Source: Sphingobacterium gobiense
GTDB taxonomy: Bacteria > Bacteroidota > Bacteroidia > Sphingobacteriales > Sphingobacteriaceae
Assembly: GCF_002980575.1 (NCBI RefSeq)
Contig: NZ_PVBS01000001.1
Coordinates: forward strand, 682,001-746,000
Direction of reading: 5' to 3'
Length of the DNA: 64,000 nt
The position numbers and the translations under genes were made by a program. Shown in pieces: positions 53,451-61,659 of the stretch; the first letter of the stretch is position 1; each line of letters begins with the position of its first letter. A model generated the notes under the pieces. That model worked only from the letters and a program-made list of their open reading frames with translations, was not told the origin of the DNA and made no database searches.

Positions 53451-53753
53451 ATGGGAATAATAGAACAAGCCGCGGATAAAATGAAGACTAAACTGGATGG
53501 TGTTTGCGAACATGGTAAAATAGCAAGTTCAGAACGTATACTGTCTGTGATAGCAGGGGGCTTTATCTTGGGATACAGTGTCAAAAGGATATTAAAGAAA
53601 CCTTTGCGTGCTATCTCTGGTGTTACGCTCGGAAGCACTTTAGTTATGAGAGGCTTAACTGGGAAATGCCCTGTAAAGGGTGCTATAGAAACTGCGGCAG
53701 GCGAAGAGGAGCGAAACCTTGCGTTGATTGAACGCCGCTATTTCGAGAAATAA
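53451..53753 (+). CDS. YgaP-like (DUF2892) small membrane protein
   Basis: 100 aa. Two short hydrophobic segments (ILSVIAGGFILGYSVKRIL, AISGVTLGSTLVMRGLTG) and the RGLTGKCPVKGAI end are the DUF2892 core, which forms two helices in the inner membrane. The N-terminal part (residues 1-27) is polar. A terminator follows at 53780. Role unknown. Confidence 0.75.
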   Translation: MGIIEQAADKMKTKLDGVCEHGKIASSERILSVIAGGFILGYSVKRILKKPLRAISGVTLGSTLVMRGLTGKCPVKGAIETAAGEEERNLALIERRYFEK

Positions 53754-53779
53754 ATCAAAGTTTATTATATACTAATTCT

Positions 53780-53812
53780 AGCTAAACCATCATAAAATGG
53801 TTTAGCTTTTTT
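53780..53812. terminator. bidirectional terminator between the YgaP-like gene and pstB
   Basis: AGCTAAACCAT (53780-53790) and ATGGTTTAGCT (53797-53807) form a perfect 11-bp stem with a 6-nt loop; TTTTTT follows on the plus strand. It also closes the pst operon on the minus strand, 2 bp beyond the pstB stop. Confidence 0.9.
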
Positions 53813-53813
53813 G

Positions 53814-54623
53814 TTAACTTATAAAACCTTTGACATATTGTTGCGTAATCTCATGTTGCGGATTTAACAATACATCTTCTGTCTTGCCAAACTCTATTAT
53901 TTCTCCGTTGTACACAAATATGATGTAATCCGATACACGGCGTGCCTGGCGAAGAATATGAGTAACAAGTACAATTGTATAGTTCTGTTTGAGTGATATT
54001 AATAAATTCTCTATTGTTTGCGTAGATACCGGGTCTAGAGCGGATGTAGATTCGTCCCCTAAAATAATTTCCGGCTTAACGGCAAGACCCCGGGCCAAGC
54101 ACAAGCGCTGTTGCTGCCCTATGGATAGTTGCGTTGCGGATGCATCTAAACGTTCCTTGACCTCTTCCCATAGACCGACATTACGCAGTTGCGTTTCCAC
54201 AATCTGAGTCAATATCTGTTTGTTTTTCTCCCCATGTATTCGAGGTCCGTATGCGACGTTTTCAAATATAGACATAGGCAAAGGAAAGGGTTTCTGCGAC
54301 AGTAGTCCCATCTTTTTTCGTATATGGGTAACCTCCGCATTTTTGGCATACAAGTCCTCGCCGTTCACTAGAACAGACCCCGTGATCTCGACACCTTTAG
54401 CATCATCTACCAGGCGGTTCAAGGTCTTGAGCAGCGTCGTCTTCCCGCCACCCGATGGCCCGATAATGGAAGTTACCGAATTATTGGGGATAGACAAATT
54501 GATATTCCTTAAGATACGTTTACCTTCAATCGTAACGTTCAGATCTTTAATTTGTATGTGTGGGATGGAAGTCTTCACTAAATCTTGTGTTTCTGCTGTC
54601 TGGATGCTAGAAGATGTGTACAT
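53814..54623 (-). CDS. pstB: phosphate ABC transporter ATP-binding protein
   Basis: 269 aa. ABC ATPase: Walker A SIIGPSGGGKTTLLKTLNRL, Q-loop GLLSQKPFPLP, signature LSIGQQQRLCLARGLA, Walker B IILGDESTSALD, H-loop VLVTHILRQARR. The QKPFPLPMSIFENVAYGPRI segment is typical of PstB. It powers phosphate import with PstCA. The ATG at 54623 overlaps pstA by 46 bp; a GTG at 54578 sharing bases with the pstA stop is an alternative start. Walker B reads GDESTSALD with an Asp where most PstB enzymes have DEPTSALD. Confidence 0.95.
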   Translation of the reverse strand: MYTSSSIQTAETQDLVKTSIPHIQIKDLNVTIEGKRILRNINLSIPNNSVTSIIGPSGGGKTTLLKTLNRLVDDAKGVEITGSVLVNGEDLYAKNAEVTHIRKKMGLLSQKPFPLPMSIFENVAYGPRIHGEKNKQILTQIVETQLRNVGLWEEVKERLDASATQLSIGQQQRLCLARGLAVKPEIILGDESTSALDPVSTQTIENLLISLKQNYTIVLVTHILRQARRVSDYIIFVYNGEIIEFGKTEDVLLNPQHEITQQYVKGFIS

Positions 54624-55432
54624 ATAACGATTATTAAAATAATAAATGTTAAAACTAATGCGGAAGCGTAGGCGCGCCCCTGCACTTCCGGAATTGGACT
54701 GCTCAACTGAAAGAAAATAGCCAAGGGCAACGTAGCAGCAGGCTCGTCTATATATTTTGGGAGATTATCGCTAAATCCCGTTGTCAATAAAACGCCTGCG
54801 ACGTCGCCTATTGCCCTACCAAACGCCAACAAAATAGCGGTAAAAATACCTGGTTTGATATATTTTAGAAGAACCTTAGCTAATTCCCACCGGGTCGAAC
54901 CCAATGAAAAAGTAACATGTTTTAAGTCTACGGGAATTGTTTTTAACAACTCATCTATGGTACGCACTACGATGGGGATAGTAAGAAGTGTAATCGTGAT
55001 AATGCCTCCCAATAAAGATGCTCGAATACCCATCCACACCATGATACTGAAAGCAATAGCACCGTACACAATGGAAGGGATACCAAAAAGAACGTCAAAT
55101 AACAGCTTACAAGAACGCTCCAAAAAAGATCCACTCTTTACATATACGTTGAGGAAGATGGAAATCGGAATTCCAATCATTGTGGCAAGCGCGGTGGAAA
55201 AAGTTGCTAAATACAGCGACCCTAAAATAGCATTCAAAATACCGCCCTCTTTTCCAATATAAAAACCACCTTTTGGAGCTTGGCTAATCATTTCCCAGGA
55301 TAAATATGGAAGCCCTTTATAAAGAATGGTGCCGACGATAAAAAATAATGATCCCGTAATTGTGATCCCAGAAAGCTGCATTGCCGTTTTCGCTATTTTT
55401 TCTTTCAGTAGTCGCTTTTTTATGTTAGTCAT
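54578..55432 (-). CDS. pstA: phosphate ABC transporter permease PstA
   Basis: 284 aa with six transmembrane helices. The binding-protein-dependent permease motif is ALGSTRWELAKVLLKYIKPG-like (SLGSTRWELAKVLLKYIKPG) and AFGRAIGDVAGVLLTTGFSD. GIPSIVYGAIAFSIM is a conserved PstA loop. Forms the channel with PstC. Its start overlaps the pstC stop by one base (TAATG) and its end overlaps pstB. Confidence 0.94.
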   Translation of the reverse strand: MTNIKKRLLKEKIAKTAMQLSGITITGSLFFIVGTILYKGLPYLSWEMISQAPKGGFYIGKEGGILNAILGSLYLATFSTALATMIGIPISIFLNVYVKSGSFLERSCKLLFDVLFGIPSIVYGAIAFSIMVWMGIRASLLGGIITITLLTIPIVVRTIDELLKTIPVDLKHVTFSLGSTRWELAKVLLKYIKPGIFTAILLAFGRAIGDVAGVLLTTGFSDNLPKYIDEPAATLPLAIFFQLSSPIPEVQGRAYASALVLTFIILIIVICTHLLASRQQKHKI

Positions 55433-56319
55433 TAGGATTTCCCCTCCAATCTATTAAGAATCAAACGTGATATTAAATTAAAGCCAAAAATGAGCACGAA
55501 CAAGAGTAAAGCTGCGAACATTAAAGCAGAATCGTATAATGGTATGGACATCATCTCGCCAAAGTTATTTGCAATTAACGCCGGCAAAGGGTAACCTGCA
55601 TCAAAAAAAGATTTCGGAATTTGTGGTATATTCCCGCAAACCATAAGCACAGCGATCGTTTCGCCAAAAGCCCGAGAAATTCCTAAAACAACAGCTGCGA
55701 TTAACCCTGGTTTCGCTTTTACCAATATAACCTTAACAATGGTTTCCCATTTTGTTGCTCCTAACGAAAGAGATGCGGCTTTCAATTCATACGGTATAGT
55801 TTGTAGGACCTCCACCATTATACTGACCATAATAGGAAAAATCATTACAGCGAGGACAATTCCTCCTGCAAATACGGTATAGCCAGTGGTTTGTGCACCC
55901 ACGATAGGTGCAATGTAATCGCTTAAAAAAGGAACGACGAACAATACGCCCCAAACACCGTAAAGTACGGGGGGGATTGCAGCTAACATATTCACCAACG
56001 GTAAAACCATTCTGCGCAGTGCTTCGCTAGCGTATTCCACTAGGTAAACAGAAGCCAAAATACAAAGTGGAGCAGCAATAATAAGGGATATAAACGTTAC
56101 CCAAATGGTTCCCATGATGAAAGGAAGAAACCCAAAACTTCCATTGAGTGGCGACCATACACTCTCTGTGAGGATTGTACCTAAGCTTTCCGCACGAAGC
56201 AAAGGTAAAGATTTGAAACCGAGCCCTACGAGGATAACGACAATAACAATAAGGGATATGGCCAACAGCACGCCAAAACTACGCTGAATAAGCTTATCTT
56301 TTATTAATCTCCAATTCAC
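55432..56319 (-). CDS. pstC: phosphate ABC transporter permease PstC
   Basis: 295 aa with six transmembrane helices. Conserved blocks: GSFGFLPFIMGTIWVTFISL, NMLAAIPPVLYGVWGVLFVV (the PAVIYGLWG-type loop), SLGATKWETIVKVILVKAKPG (EAA motif) and ISRAFGETIAVLMVCGN. Paired with PstA in the inner membrane. It starts 1 bp after the pstS stop. Confidence 0.95.
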   Translation of the reverse strand: MNWRLIKDKLIQRSFGVLLAISLIVIVVILVGLGFKSLPLLRAESLGTILTESVWSPLNGSFGFLPFIMGTIWVTFISLIIAAPLCILASVYLVEYASEALRRMVLPLVNMLAAIPPVLYGVWGVLFVVPFLSDYIAPIVGAQTTGYTVFAGGIVLAVMIFPIMVSIMVEVLQTIPYELKAASLSLGATKWETIVKVILVKAKPGLIAAVVLGISRAFGETIAVLMVCGNIPQIPKSFFDAGYPLPALIANNFGEMMSIPLYDSALMFAALLLFVLIFGFNLISRLILNRLEGKS

Positions 56320-56320
56320 T

Positions 56321-57292
56321 TTATAACGATAATTTATTTAGTTCTTTACTCTTAATCTCTTCGTTCAAAGGTACATACCCGTTTTCGAGTAAATAACCCT
56401 GTTGTTCCTTCTTTAGGACAAATTGTATAAAAGCCGTCAATAGCTTGGTCTTTTTCTTGGCATGAATAACAAATGTTAAGTTACGAGAAGGGGGAGAGGG
56501 ATAACGGCTTGTTGCAACAGCATTTGTTAATGAATCAAGTTGGTCATAGAAATCTTCCTTTTCATCGATACGCCCGTTGCCGTTAAGATCTAGCGGAAGA
56601 ATCGCAATATTTTCTACGGTGCGCTTTGTCTTAAGGTTATACACAAAATTAATATTGCTGAAGCCAATCGAAAGTGGTTTATCCTTGATTGCTTGTACCA
56701 AACCCGGATCTCCGAATATACCCACACCCTTCAATCCCTCTTGATGTACGCCGAGAAACTTTGCCCACGTTTCAGCAGCTCCCGCCGCGTCTGAACGCAC
56801 ATATACTTCGATGGGTTTATTCACAAAACGTGCGTCTATATCACTCCAAACTCTGTATTTTCGATGTACAAAAATGCCTTCTAGTTCTTCAAGCGTAAGA
56901 CCGCGCTCCTTGATAAGAGCATAATTTGGATGGTTACTATTAATAGAACCTACCACAGCGTCTTTTGCGACATGGATTGGGTAGGCTTCACGATTAAGCT
57001 CCTGTTGATGTAGATCGCGCGACACCAAACCGATATCGACCATGTTTGACAAAACATCGGAAATACCTTTTCCAGCGCCTCCCGCCGAAATATTAAACCG
57101 TACATTAGGATGCTCTTTTTTAAAATCTTCACTCCATAATACAACTATTGGATACAAAGCGAATGCGCCCGAGATAGAAATATTTCCCGTATAACCATTC
57201 TTTTCATCGTATCCTTCTTTTACTTTTGGAGCGCAAGACGTCGTCAAGAATAAAAGGAATAAGCTGTATATTAAATATTTAAGTTTATTCAC
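56321..57292 (-). CDS. pstS: phosphate-binding protein PstS, lipoprotein
   Basis: 323 aa. Lipoprotein signal (SLFLLFLTTSCAPK; lipobox LTTSC). The PBP domain starts GNISISGAFALYPIVVLWSE, contains the phosphate loop with ISAGGAGKGISDVLSNMVDI, and later PIEVYVRSDAAGAAETWAKF. It delivers phosphate to PstCA. The first gene of the operon, under a -7 box at 57331. No phoU follows pstB in this operon. Confidence 0.93.
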   Translation of the reverse strand: MNKLKYLIYSLFLLFLTTSCAPKVKEGYDEKNGYTGNISISGAFALYPIVVLWSEDFKKEHPNVRFNISAGGAGKGISDVLSNMVDIGLVSRDLHQQELNREAYPIHVAKDAVVGSINSNHPNYALIKERGLTLEELEGIFVHRKYRVWSDIDARFVNKPIEVYVRSDAAGAAETWAKFLGVHQEGLKGVGIFGDPGLVQAIKDKPLSIGFSNINFVYNLKTKRTVENIAILPLDLNGNGRIDEKEDFYDQLDSLTNAVATSRYPSPPSRNLTFVIHAKKKTKLLTAFIQFVLKKEQQGYLLENGYVPLNEEIKSKELNKLSL

Positions 57293-57330
57293 TCGTTTTG
57301 TCGTTTGAATTCCTTCAAAAAAAATTTTTA

Positions 57331-57338
57331 CAAATATA
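57331..57338 (-). promoter_or_regulatory. -7 promoter box of the pst operon
   Basis: The minus strand reads TATATTTG, a perfect TAnnTTTG, about 38 nt upstream of the pstS ATG. No TTG is found at the usual spacing, and no Pho-box-like repeat was recognised. Confidence 0.55.
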
Positions 57339-57382
57339 TACTAAATTGGTAGATTTTATATGATTAATAGATGAAAATTTTA

Positions 57383-57390
57383 TAACTTTG
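57383..57390 (+). promoter_or_regulatory. -7 promoter box of the sulfate assimilation operon
   Basis: TAACTTTG is a perfect TAnnTTTG, 74 nt upstream of the sulfite reductase ATG. The leader contains TCATC and GATGA, which could form a weak helix, but no known riboswitch pattern. Confidence 0.6.
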
Positions 57391-57464
57391 TCATCAAGTT
57401 GTTGAGAAGACGCTATCAGATGATGGCAATAATTGACAAAATTAAAAAAATGAGAGAATAGATT

Positions 57465-59576
57465 ATGCAAAGCTTTCGCACAGAATTAGAAAATCCAGTA
57501 GTAGAGCAGGAGATAATTGAACTGGAGAGAAAGATAAGGGCCTACCGTGAGGGGAAAGTGGTAGAAGATAAGTTCAAATCTTTACGTTTAGCTCGTGGTA
57601 TCTATGGACAACGGCAACCTGGTGTCCAGATGATACGCATCAAATTGCCTTTCGGTAAGCTGACTTTTAAACAATTGTTAAAGATTGCAGATATTTCAGA
57701 TGAATATGCTAGTAGTAATATCCATTTTACGACACGGCAAGATATTCAAATCCATTTTGTAAGTTTGGAACGCACGCCAGAATTATGGGCGAAGTTAGCA
57801 GAAGATGATATGACCCTCCGCGAAGCTTGTGGAAATACAGTTCGGAATGTCACGGCTTCGCCTACAGCTGGGGTAGATCCAGATGAGCCTTTTGATGTTT
57901 CTTCTTACGCACAGGCGACCTTCGAATATTTTGTTCGGAACCCTATCTGTGCTGAAATGGGGCGAAAGTTTAAGATCGCATTCTCTTCTAGCATAAAAGA
58001 TACCGCTTTTTCCTATATACACGATTTCGGCTTTATTCCTAAGGTCAAAATAGTAGACGGACAGGAAGTTCGCGGTTTTACCGTGATGTTTGGAGGTGGT
58101 TTGGGGGCGCAACCGCTACTGGCACATAAAATCCATGATTTCTTGCCGGAGGATGAGCTGATTCCGTTGATGGAAGCAACAGTTCGCGTGTTCGACCGCT
58201 ACGGTGAGCGTAACAATAGAAATAAAGCACGCTTTAAATACGTAGTACAAAAACTAGGGTTAGAGGAGGTATTAAGACTTGTTGAAATCGAACGAAAAGC
58301 AAACAAAAATAAACGGTTTGTAATTGACAACACTAAAATAGCGCAACCGGAGCCTCCGGCTGTATTTTCGAATATAGTAGATCCTCTCGATGCAAACGCT
58401 TATGAAATATGGTCGAAAACGAATGTTTTTGAACAGAAACAAAAGGGTTTTTACGGTGTATATGTCAAAGTGCCAACAGGAGATATTTCCACGGCTAACG
58501 CACGTTTATTAATAGCCGGAATTCGTGATCATGTTGCTGACGATATGCGGATTACCCAAGATCAAAACTTATTATTAAAGTATGTTCGAAAAGAATCATT
58601 GCCACATATATACAATGTGCTGCATCAGTTGGGTTACGCGAAGTTCGGATTCAACACTACGTTGGATGTAACAACCTGCCCAGGTACTGATACCTGTAAT
58701 TTAGGCATCTCTAACTCTACAGAAATGGCGCGGGTTCTTGAGCAGTATATAGCGGAATTTCATGCAGATTTCGTCTATGAAACGAACCTGAAAATCAAAA
58801 TTTCTGGTTGCATGAACTCATGTGGTCAACACGGTCTGGCACATATTGGGTTCCACGGAGCTTCCCTTAAAGCGGGCGGTAAAGTGCTACCTGCTGCACA
58901 GGTCATGATGGGAGGCGGAACTGTTGGCGACGGAATTGGCCGGGTATCGGATAGAATCACCAAAGTGCCGACCAAACGTGTTACACAGGTAGTGGATTTG
59001 GTATTGAATGATTTCAAGGTAAATAAGTTAGAAGAGGAGAATTTTCATAATTACTACGATAGACAGACAAAGGATTATTTCTACCGTTTGCTAAAGCCGC
59101 TTGCCGATTTAACTAACCTAACAGACGACGAGTTTGTAGATTGGGGACGTGACGATATCTACAATACGGCGATTGGCGTGGGAGAATGTGCTGGTGTAGT
59201 TATTGATTTGGTGGCCACCCTGTTGTTCGAAGCTGAAGAGAAGATAGATTTAGCAAAGACAGCGCTACAAAAAGGATTATATGCTGATAGTATATACCAT
59301 GCATATAGTGCCTTTGTGTGGACTGCAAAAGCCCTACTACTAGATAAAGGAATAAATGCAAGTACACAAATAGCGGTTATAGATGAATTTGATACGCAGT
59401 ATGTGCAGACAGAATTATTCACTTTCCCAACGTCGTTCAAGGAACGTGTGCTACAAATCAACAAATACGAACCGTCGCAAGAGTTTGCAGAAGCATATAT
59501 AACACAGTCTATAGCGTTTTATTTTGACGCTGCTGCCCGAAGAGATGAGTTACGGACAGCGACGACGACGGCTTAA
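57465..59576 (+). CDS. sulfite reductase hemoprotein with C-terminal HEPN-like helical domain
   Basis: 703 aa. Siroheme-[4Fe-4S] enzyme reducing sulfite to sulfide. It has the two ferredoxin-like/siroheme repeats (NIHFTTRQDIQIHFVSLE, EACGNTVRNVTASPTAGVD) and cluster ligands TCPGTDTC (C405, C411) and SGCMNSCGQHG (C449, C453). Identical motifs occur in nitrite reductases, but the operon with CysHDN decides for sulfite. Residues about 590-700 form an extra helical domain (AKTALQKGLYADSIYHAYSA, FVWTAKALLLDKG) like HEPN domains, but lacking the Rx4-6H RNase motif. It starts a six-gene operon. Confidence 0.93.
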   Translation: MQSFRTELENPVVEQEIIELERKIRAYREGKVVEDKFKSLRLARGIYGQRQPGVQMIRIKLPFGKLTFKQLLKIADISDEYASSNIHFTTRQDIQIHFVSLERTPELWAKLAEDDMTLREACGNTVRNVTASPTAGVDPDEPFDVSSYAQATFEYFVRNPICAEMGRKFKIAFSSSIKDTAFSYIHDFGFIPKVKIVDGQEVRGFTVMFGGGLGAQPLLAHKIHDFLPEDELIPLMEATVRVFDRYGERNNRNKARFKYVVQKLGLEEVLRLVEIERKANKNKRFVIDNTKIAQPEPPAVFSNIVDPLDANAYEIWSKTNVFEQKQKGFYGVYVKVPTGDISTANARLLIAGIRDHVADDMRITQDQNLLLKYVRKESLPHIYNVLHQLGYAKFGFNTTLDVTTCPGTDTCNLGISNSTEMARVLEQYIAEFHADFVYETNLKIKISGCMNSCGQHGLAHIGFHGASLKAGGKVLPAAQVMMGGGTVGDGIGRVSDRITKVPTKRVTQVVDLVLNDFKVNKLEEENFHNYYDRQTKDYFYRLLKPLADLTNLTDDEFVDWGRDDIYNTAIGVGECAGVVIDLVATLLFEAEEKIDLAKTALQKGLYADSIYHAYSAFVWTAKALLLDKGINASTQIAVIDEFDTQYVQTELFTFPTSFKERVLQINKYEPSQEFAEAYITQSIAFYFDAAARRDELRTATTTA

Positions 59577-59596
59577 TTTAATAGGAGAGAAAAGGA

Positions 59597-60361
59597 ATGC
59601 AGATTAAACCATTTATCACGTTAGTAGGAGCGGGACCTGGAGATCCCGGCTTGATTACGCTAAAGGGTGTAAAAGCCATTCGTGAAGCAGACGTTATTCT
59701 CTATGACGCTTTGGTGAATGAAGAACTATTATCTTATGCCAAACCATCTTGCACATTGATTTATGTTGGCAAGCGAGCAGAACGTATATCAACATCACAA
59801 GATTATATCAATAAGCTTCTTGTTGATTATGCGTTAACCCATGGGCATGTTGTACGGCTAAAGGGGGGAGATCCGTTTATATTTGGCCGGGGAGGAGAAG
59901 AAATAGATTATGCACGCGAATTTAATATTCCTACCGCAGTTGTGCCTGGTATATCCTCATCTGCCGGTTTGACAGGATTGCAACAGATTCCACTAACCTA
60001 TCGTGGGATAAGCGAGAGCTTTTGGGTGATTACCGGATCCACATCGGATGGGCGCCTTTCAGACGATTTAAAATCAGCAGTACATACGAGCGCAACGGTC
60101 GTGATACTCATGGGCTATGCTAAATTGGCGCAAATCGTAGATTTCTACCAGCAGCATGGAAAAGGCCAGCTACCTATAGCGCTTATTCAAAACGGTTCCC
60201 TACCAAATGAACGCATCGCCTTAGGACGAATAGACAATATTCTGGAGGAAGCAAAACGAAATCTGATTGGTGTTCCCGCAGTTATCGTATTGGGTGAGGT
60301 TGTCGCTAAACATCGGGAATTTGAAGATTTAAAAAACGGAATTCACTCTCTTACTGTCTAG
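59597..60361 (+). CDS. cobA: uroporphyrinogen-III C-methyltransferase
   Basis: 254 aa. SAM-dependent methylase making precorrin-2 for siroheme. Markers: FITLVGAGPGDPGLITLKGV, ADVILYDALVNEELL, VYVGKRAERIS-type block (IYVGKRAERISTSQD), VVRLKGGDPFIFGRGGEE, VVPGISSSAGLTGLQQIPLT, VILMGYAKLAQI. It supplies the cofactor to the upstream sulfite reductase. It lies 20 bp after that gene and abuts the next one directly. Confidence 0.95.
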   Translation: MQIKPFITLVGAGPGDPGLITLKGVKAIREADVILYDALVNEELLSYAKPSCTLIYVGKRAERISTSQDYINKLLVDYALTHGHVVRLKGGDPFIFGRGGEEIDYAREFNIPTAVVPGISSSAGLTGLQQIPLTYRGISESFWVITGSTSDGRLSDDLKSAVHTSATVVILMGYAKLAQIVDFYQQHGKGQLPIALIQNGSLPNERIALGRIDNILEEAKRNLIGVPAVIVLGEVVAKHREFEDLKNGIHSLTV

Positions 60362-60955
60362 ATGAACGAATTGTTTCCCATATATGTAAAACTTCACCAG
60401 ATTCAGATGCTATTGGTCGGAGCTGGAAACGTAGGATTGGAAAAACTGGAAGCAATTTTGGCCAATTCACCACAGGCAAACTTGCATATTGTCGCCGCAA
60501 ACGTAAGCTCAAAAGTTTATGCACTGATTAGCGGAAAGGAAAATATAAGAGTTTCTGAACGGGCATTTGGCGACAATGATATCAAAAACGTAGATCTAAT
60601 TATTCTTGCAACGAACAATACGACGTTGAACACGCACATTCGTCAACTGGCTACCAAGCACCATATTTTGTTGAATGTAGCCGACAAGCCTACTCTTTGC
60701 GATTTTTATTTAGGCTCGGTAGTTTCTAAAGGTAATCTTAAAATTGGTATATCAACCAACGGGAAATCACCTACCATGGCAAAGCGAATCAAGGAGTTTC
60801 TTAACGACTTGCTTCCCGAAGAAATTGACGAAACACTGGAGCTAATGGGCCAGCTAAGGGATAATTTATCCGGTGATTTCCAAGAAAAGATACGGGTTTT
60901 AAATGCACACACAAAAGATGTTTTAAATAAAAAGTCGTATGATAGCACAAATTAA
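60362..60955 (+). CDS. precorrin-2 dehydrogenase/sirohydrochlorin ferrochelatase (CysG N-terminal/Met8 type)
   Basis: 197 aa. The NAD-binding MLLVGAGNVGLEKLEAIL, VDLIILATNNTTLNTHIRQL, VADKPTLCDFYLGSVV (Asp in the catalytic position) and ISTNGKSPTMAKRIKEFL are the Met8/CysG-N core. It oxidises precorrin-2 to sirohydrochlorin and inserts iron to give siroheme. It starts directly after cobA and overlaps cysH by 17 bp. It is the split version of the E. coli CysG fusion. Confidence 0.92.
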   Translation: MNELFPIYVKLHQIQMLLVGAGNVGLEKLEAILANSPQANLHIVAANVSSKVYALISGKENIRVSERAFGDNDIKNVDLIILATNNTTLNTHIRQLATKHHILLNVADKPTLCDFYLGSVVSKGNLKIGISTNGKSPTMAKRIKEFLNDLLPEEIDETLELMGQLRDNLSGDFQEKIRVLNAHTKDVLNKKSYDSTN

Positions 60956-61634
60956 GCAGGAAATACAAGGCTTGAACGCTGCGGAAATTATTGAATATGT
61001 GCAGCAGAAATACGGTCCGAGAGCCGTTTTTTCAACCTCGTTCGGTATAGAGGATCAGGTTATAACGCACTTAGTTGCGCAGTCTGGAAAAGAAATATCG
61101 CTTTTTACCTTGGAAACAGGGCGTCTTTTTCCAGAAACATATTATGTGTGGAACAGAACGTTGGAGAAATATAAACTTCCTATCAAAGCCTACTATCCAA
61201 ACACCGACGCAGTAGCACAGATGGTCACTGAAAAAGGACCGTCAAGCTTCTATGAATCAGTAGAAAACAGGAAAGAATGTTGCTATATTCGTAAAATAGA
61301 GCCATTACACCGTGCCATAAAAGGCTTCGATATTTGGATTACAGGTATCCGTGCGGAACAGTCTGCCAATCGTGAGGATATGGAAAATGTCGAGTGGGAT
61401 GCAGCAAACGCTATTATTAAAATACATCCGCTGTTTCATTGGACTTTAGAAGAAGTAGAACATTTTTTGAAAAAAAACGGAGTGCCTTATAATCCATTGC
61501 ATGATAAGGGCTTTCCAAGTATAGGTTGTCAGCCTTGTACACGGGCCGTACGCGAAGGAGATGATTTCCGCGCTGGTAGATGGTGGTGGGAAGATAAGAG
61601 TAAAAAAGAATGTGGTCTACATGTTACAAAATAA
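60939..61634 (+). CDS. cysH: adenylylsulfate (APS) reductase CysH type
   Basis: 231 aa. PAPS/APS reductase family: AVFSTSFGIEDQVITHLVAQ (SFGxEDQ, PP-loop), ETGRLFPETYYVWNRTLEKY, and WITGIRAEQSANR. Cysteines CC (in NRKECCYIRK) and CxxC (in SIGCQPCTRAV) are those that bind the [4Fe-4S] cluster of APS reductases; the catalytic Cys is in KKECGLHVT. It reduces APS to sulfite with thioredoxin. The absence of an APS kinase gene agrees with APS as the substrate. Confidence 0.93.
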   Translation: MIAQIKQEIQGLNAAEIIEYVQQKYGPRAVFSTSFGIEDQVITHLVAQSGKEISLFTLETGRLFPETYYVWNRTLEKYKLPIKAYYPNTDAVAQMVTEKGPSSFYESVENRKECCYIRKIEPLHRAIKGFDIWITGIRAEQSANREDMENVEWDAANAIIKIHPLFHWTLEEVEHFLKKNGVPYNPLHDKGFPSIGCQPCTRAVREGDDFRAGRWWWEDKSKKECGLHVTK

Positions 61635-61659
61635 ACAGTAAATAGATTATAAACAGAAG

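Noticed and set aside
57391..57464. Riboswitch (for example SAM type) in the leader of the sulfate operon
   Set aside because: Only a weak TCATC/GATGA pairing is visible; the conserved core of a known riboswitch is absent and the leader is only about 70 nt.
57465..59576. Nitrite reductase
   Set aside because: The siroheme motifs are shared, but the gene leads an operon with APS reductase and ATP sulfurylase, so sulfite is the better substrate.
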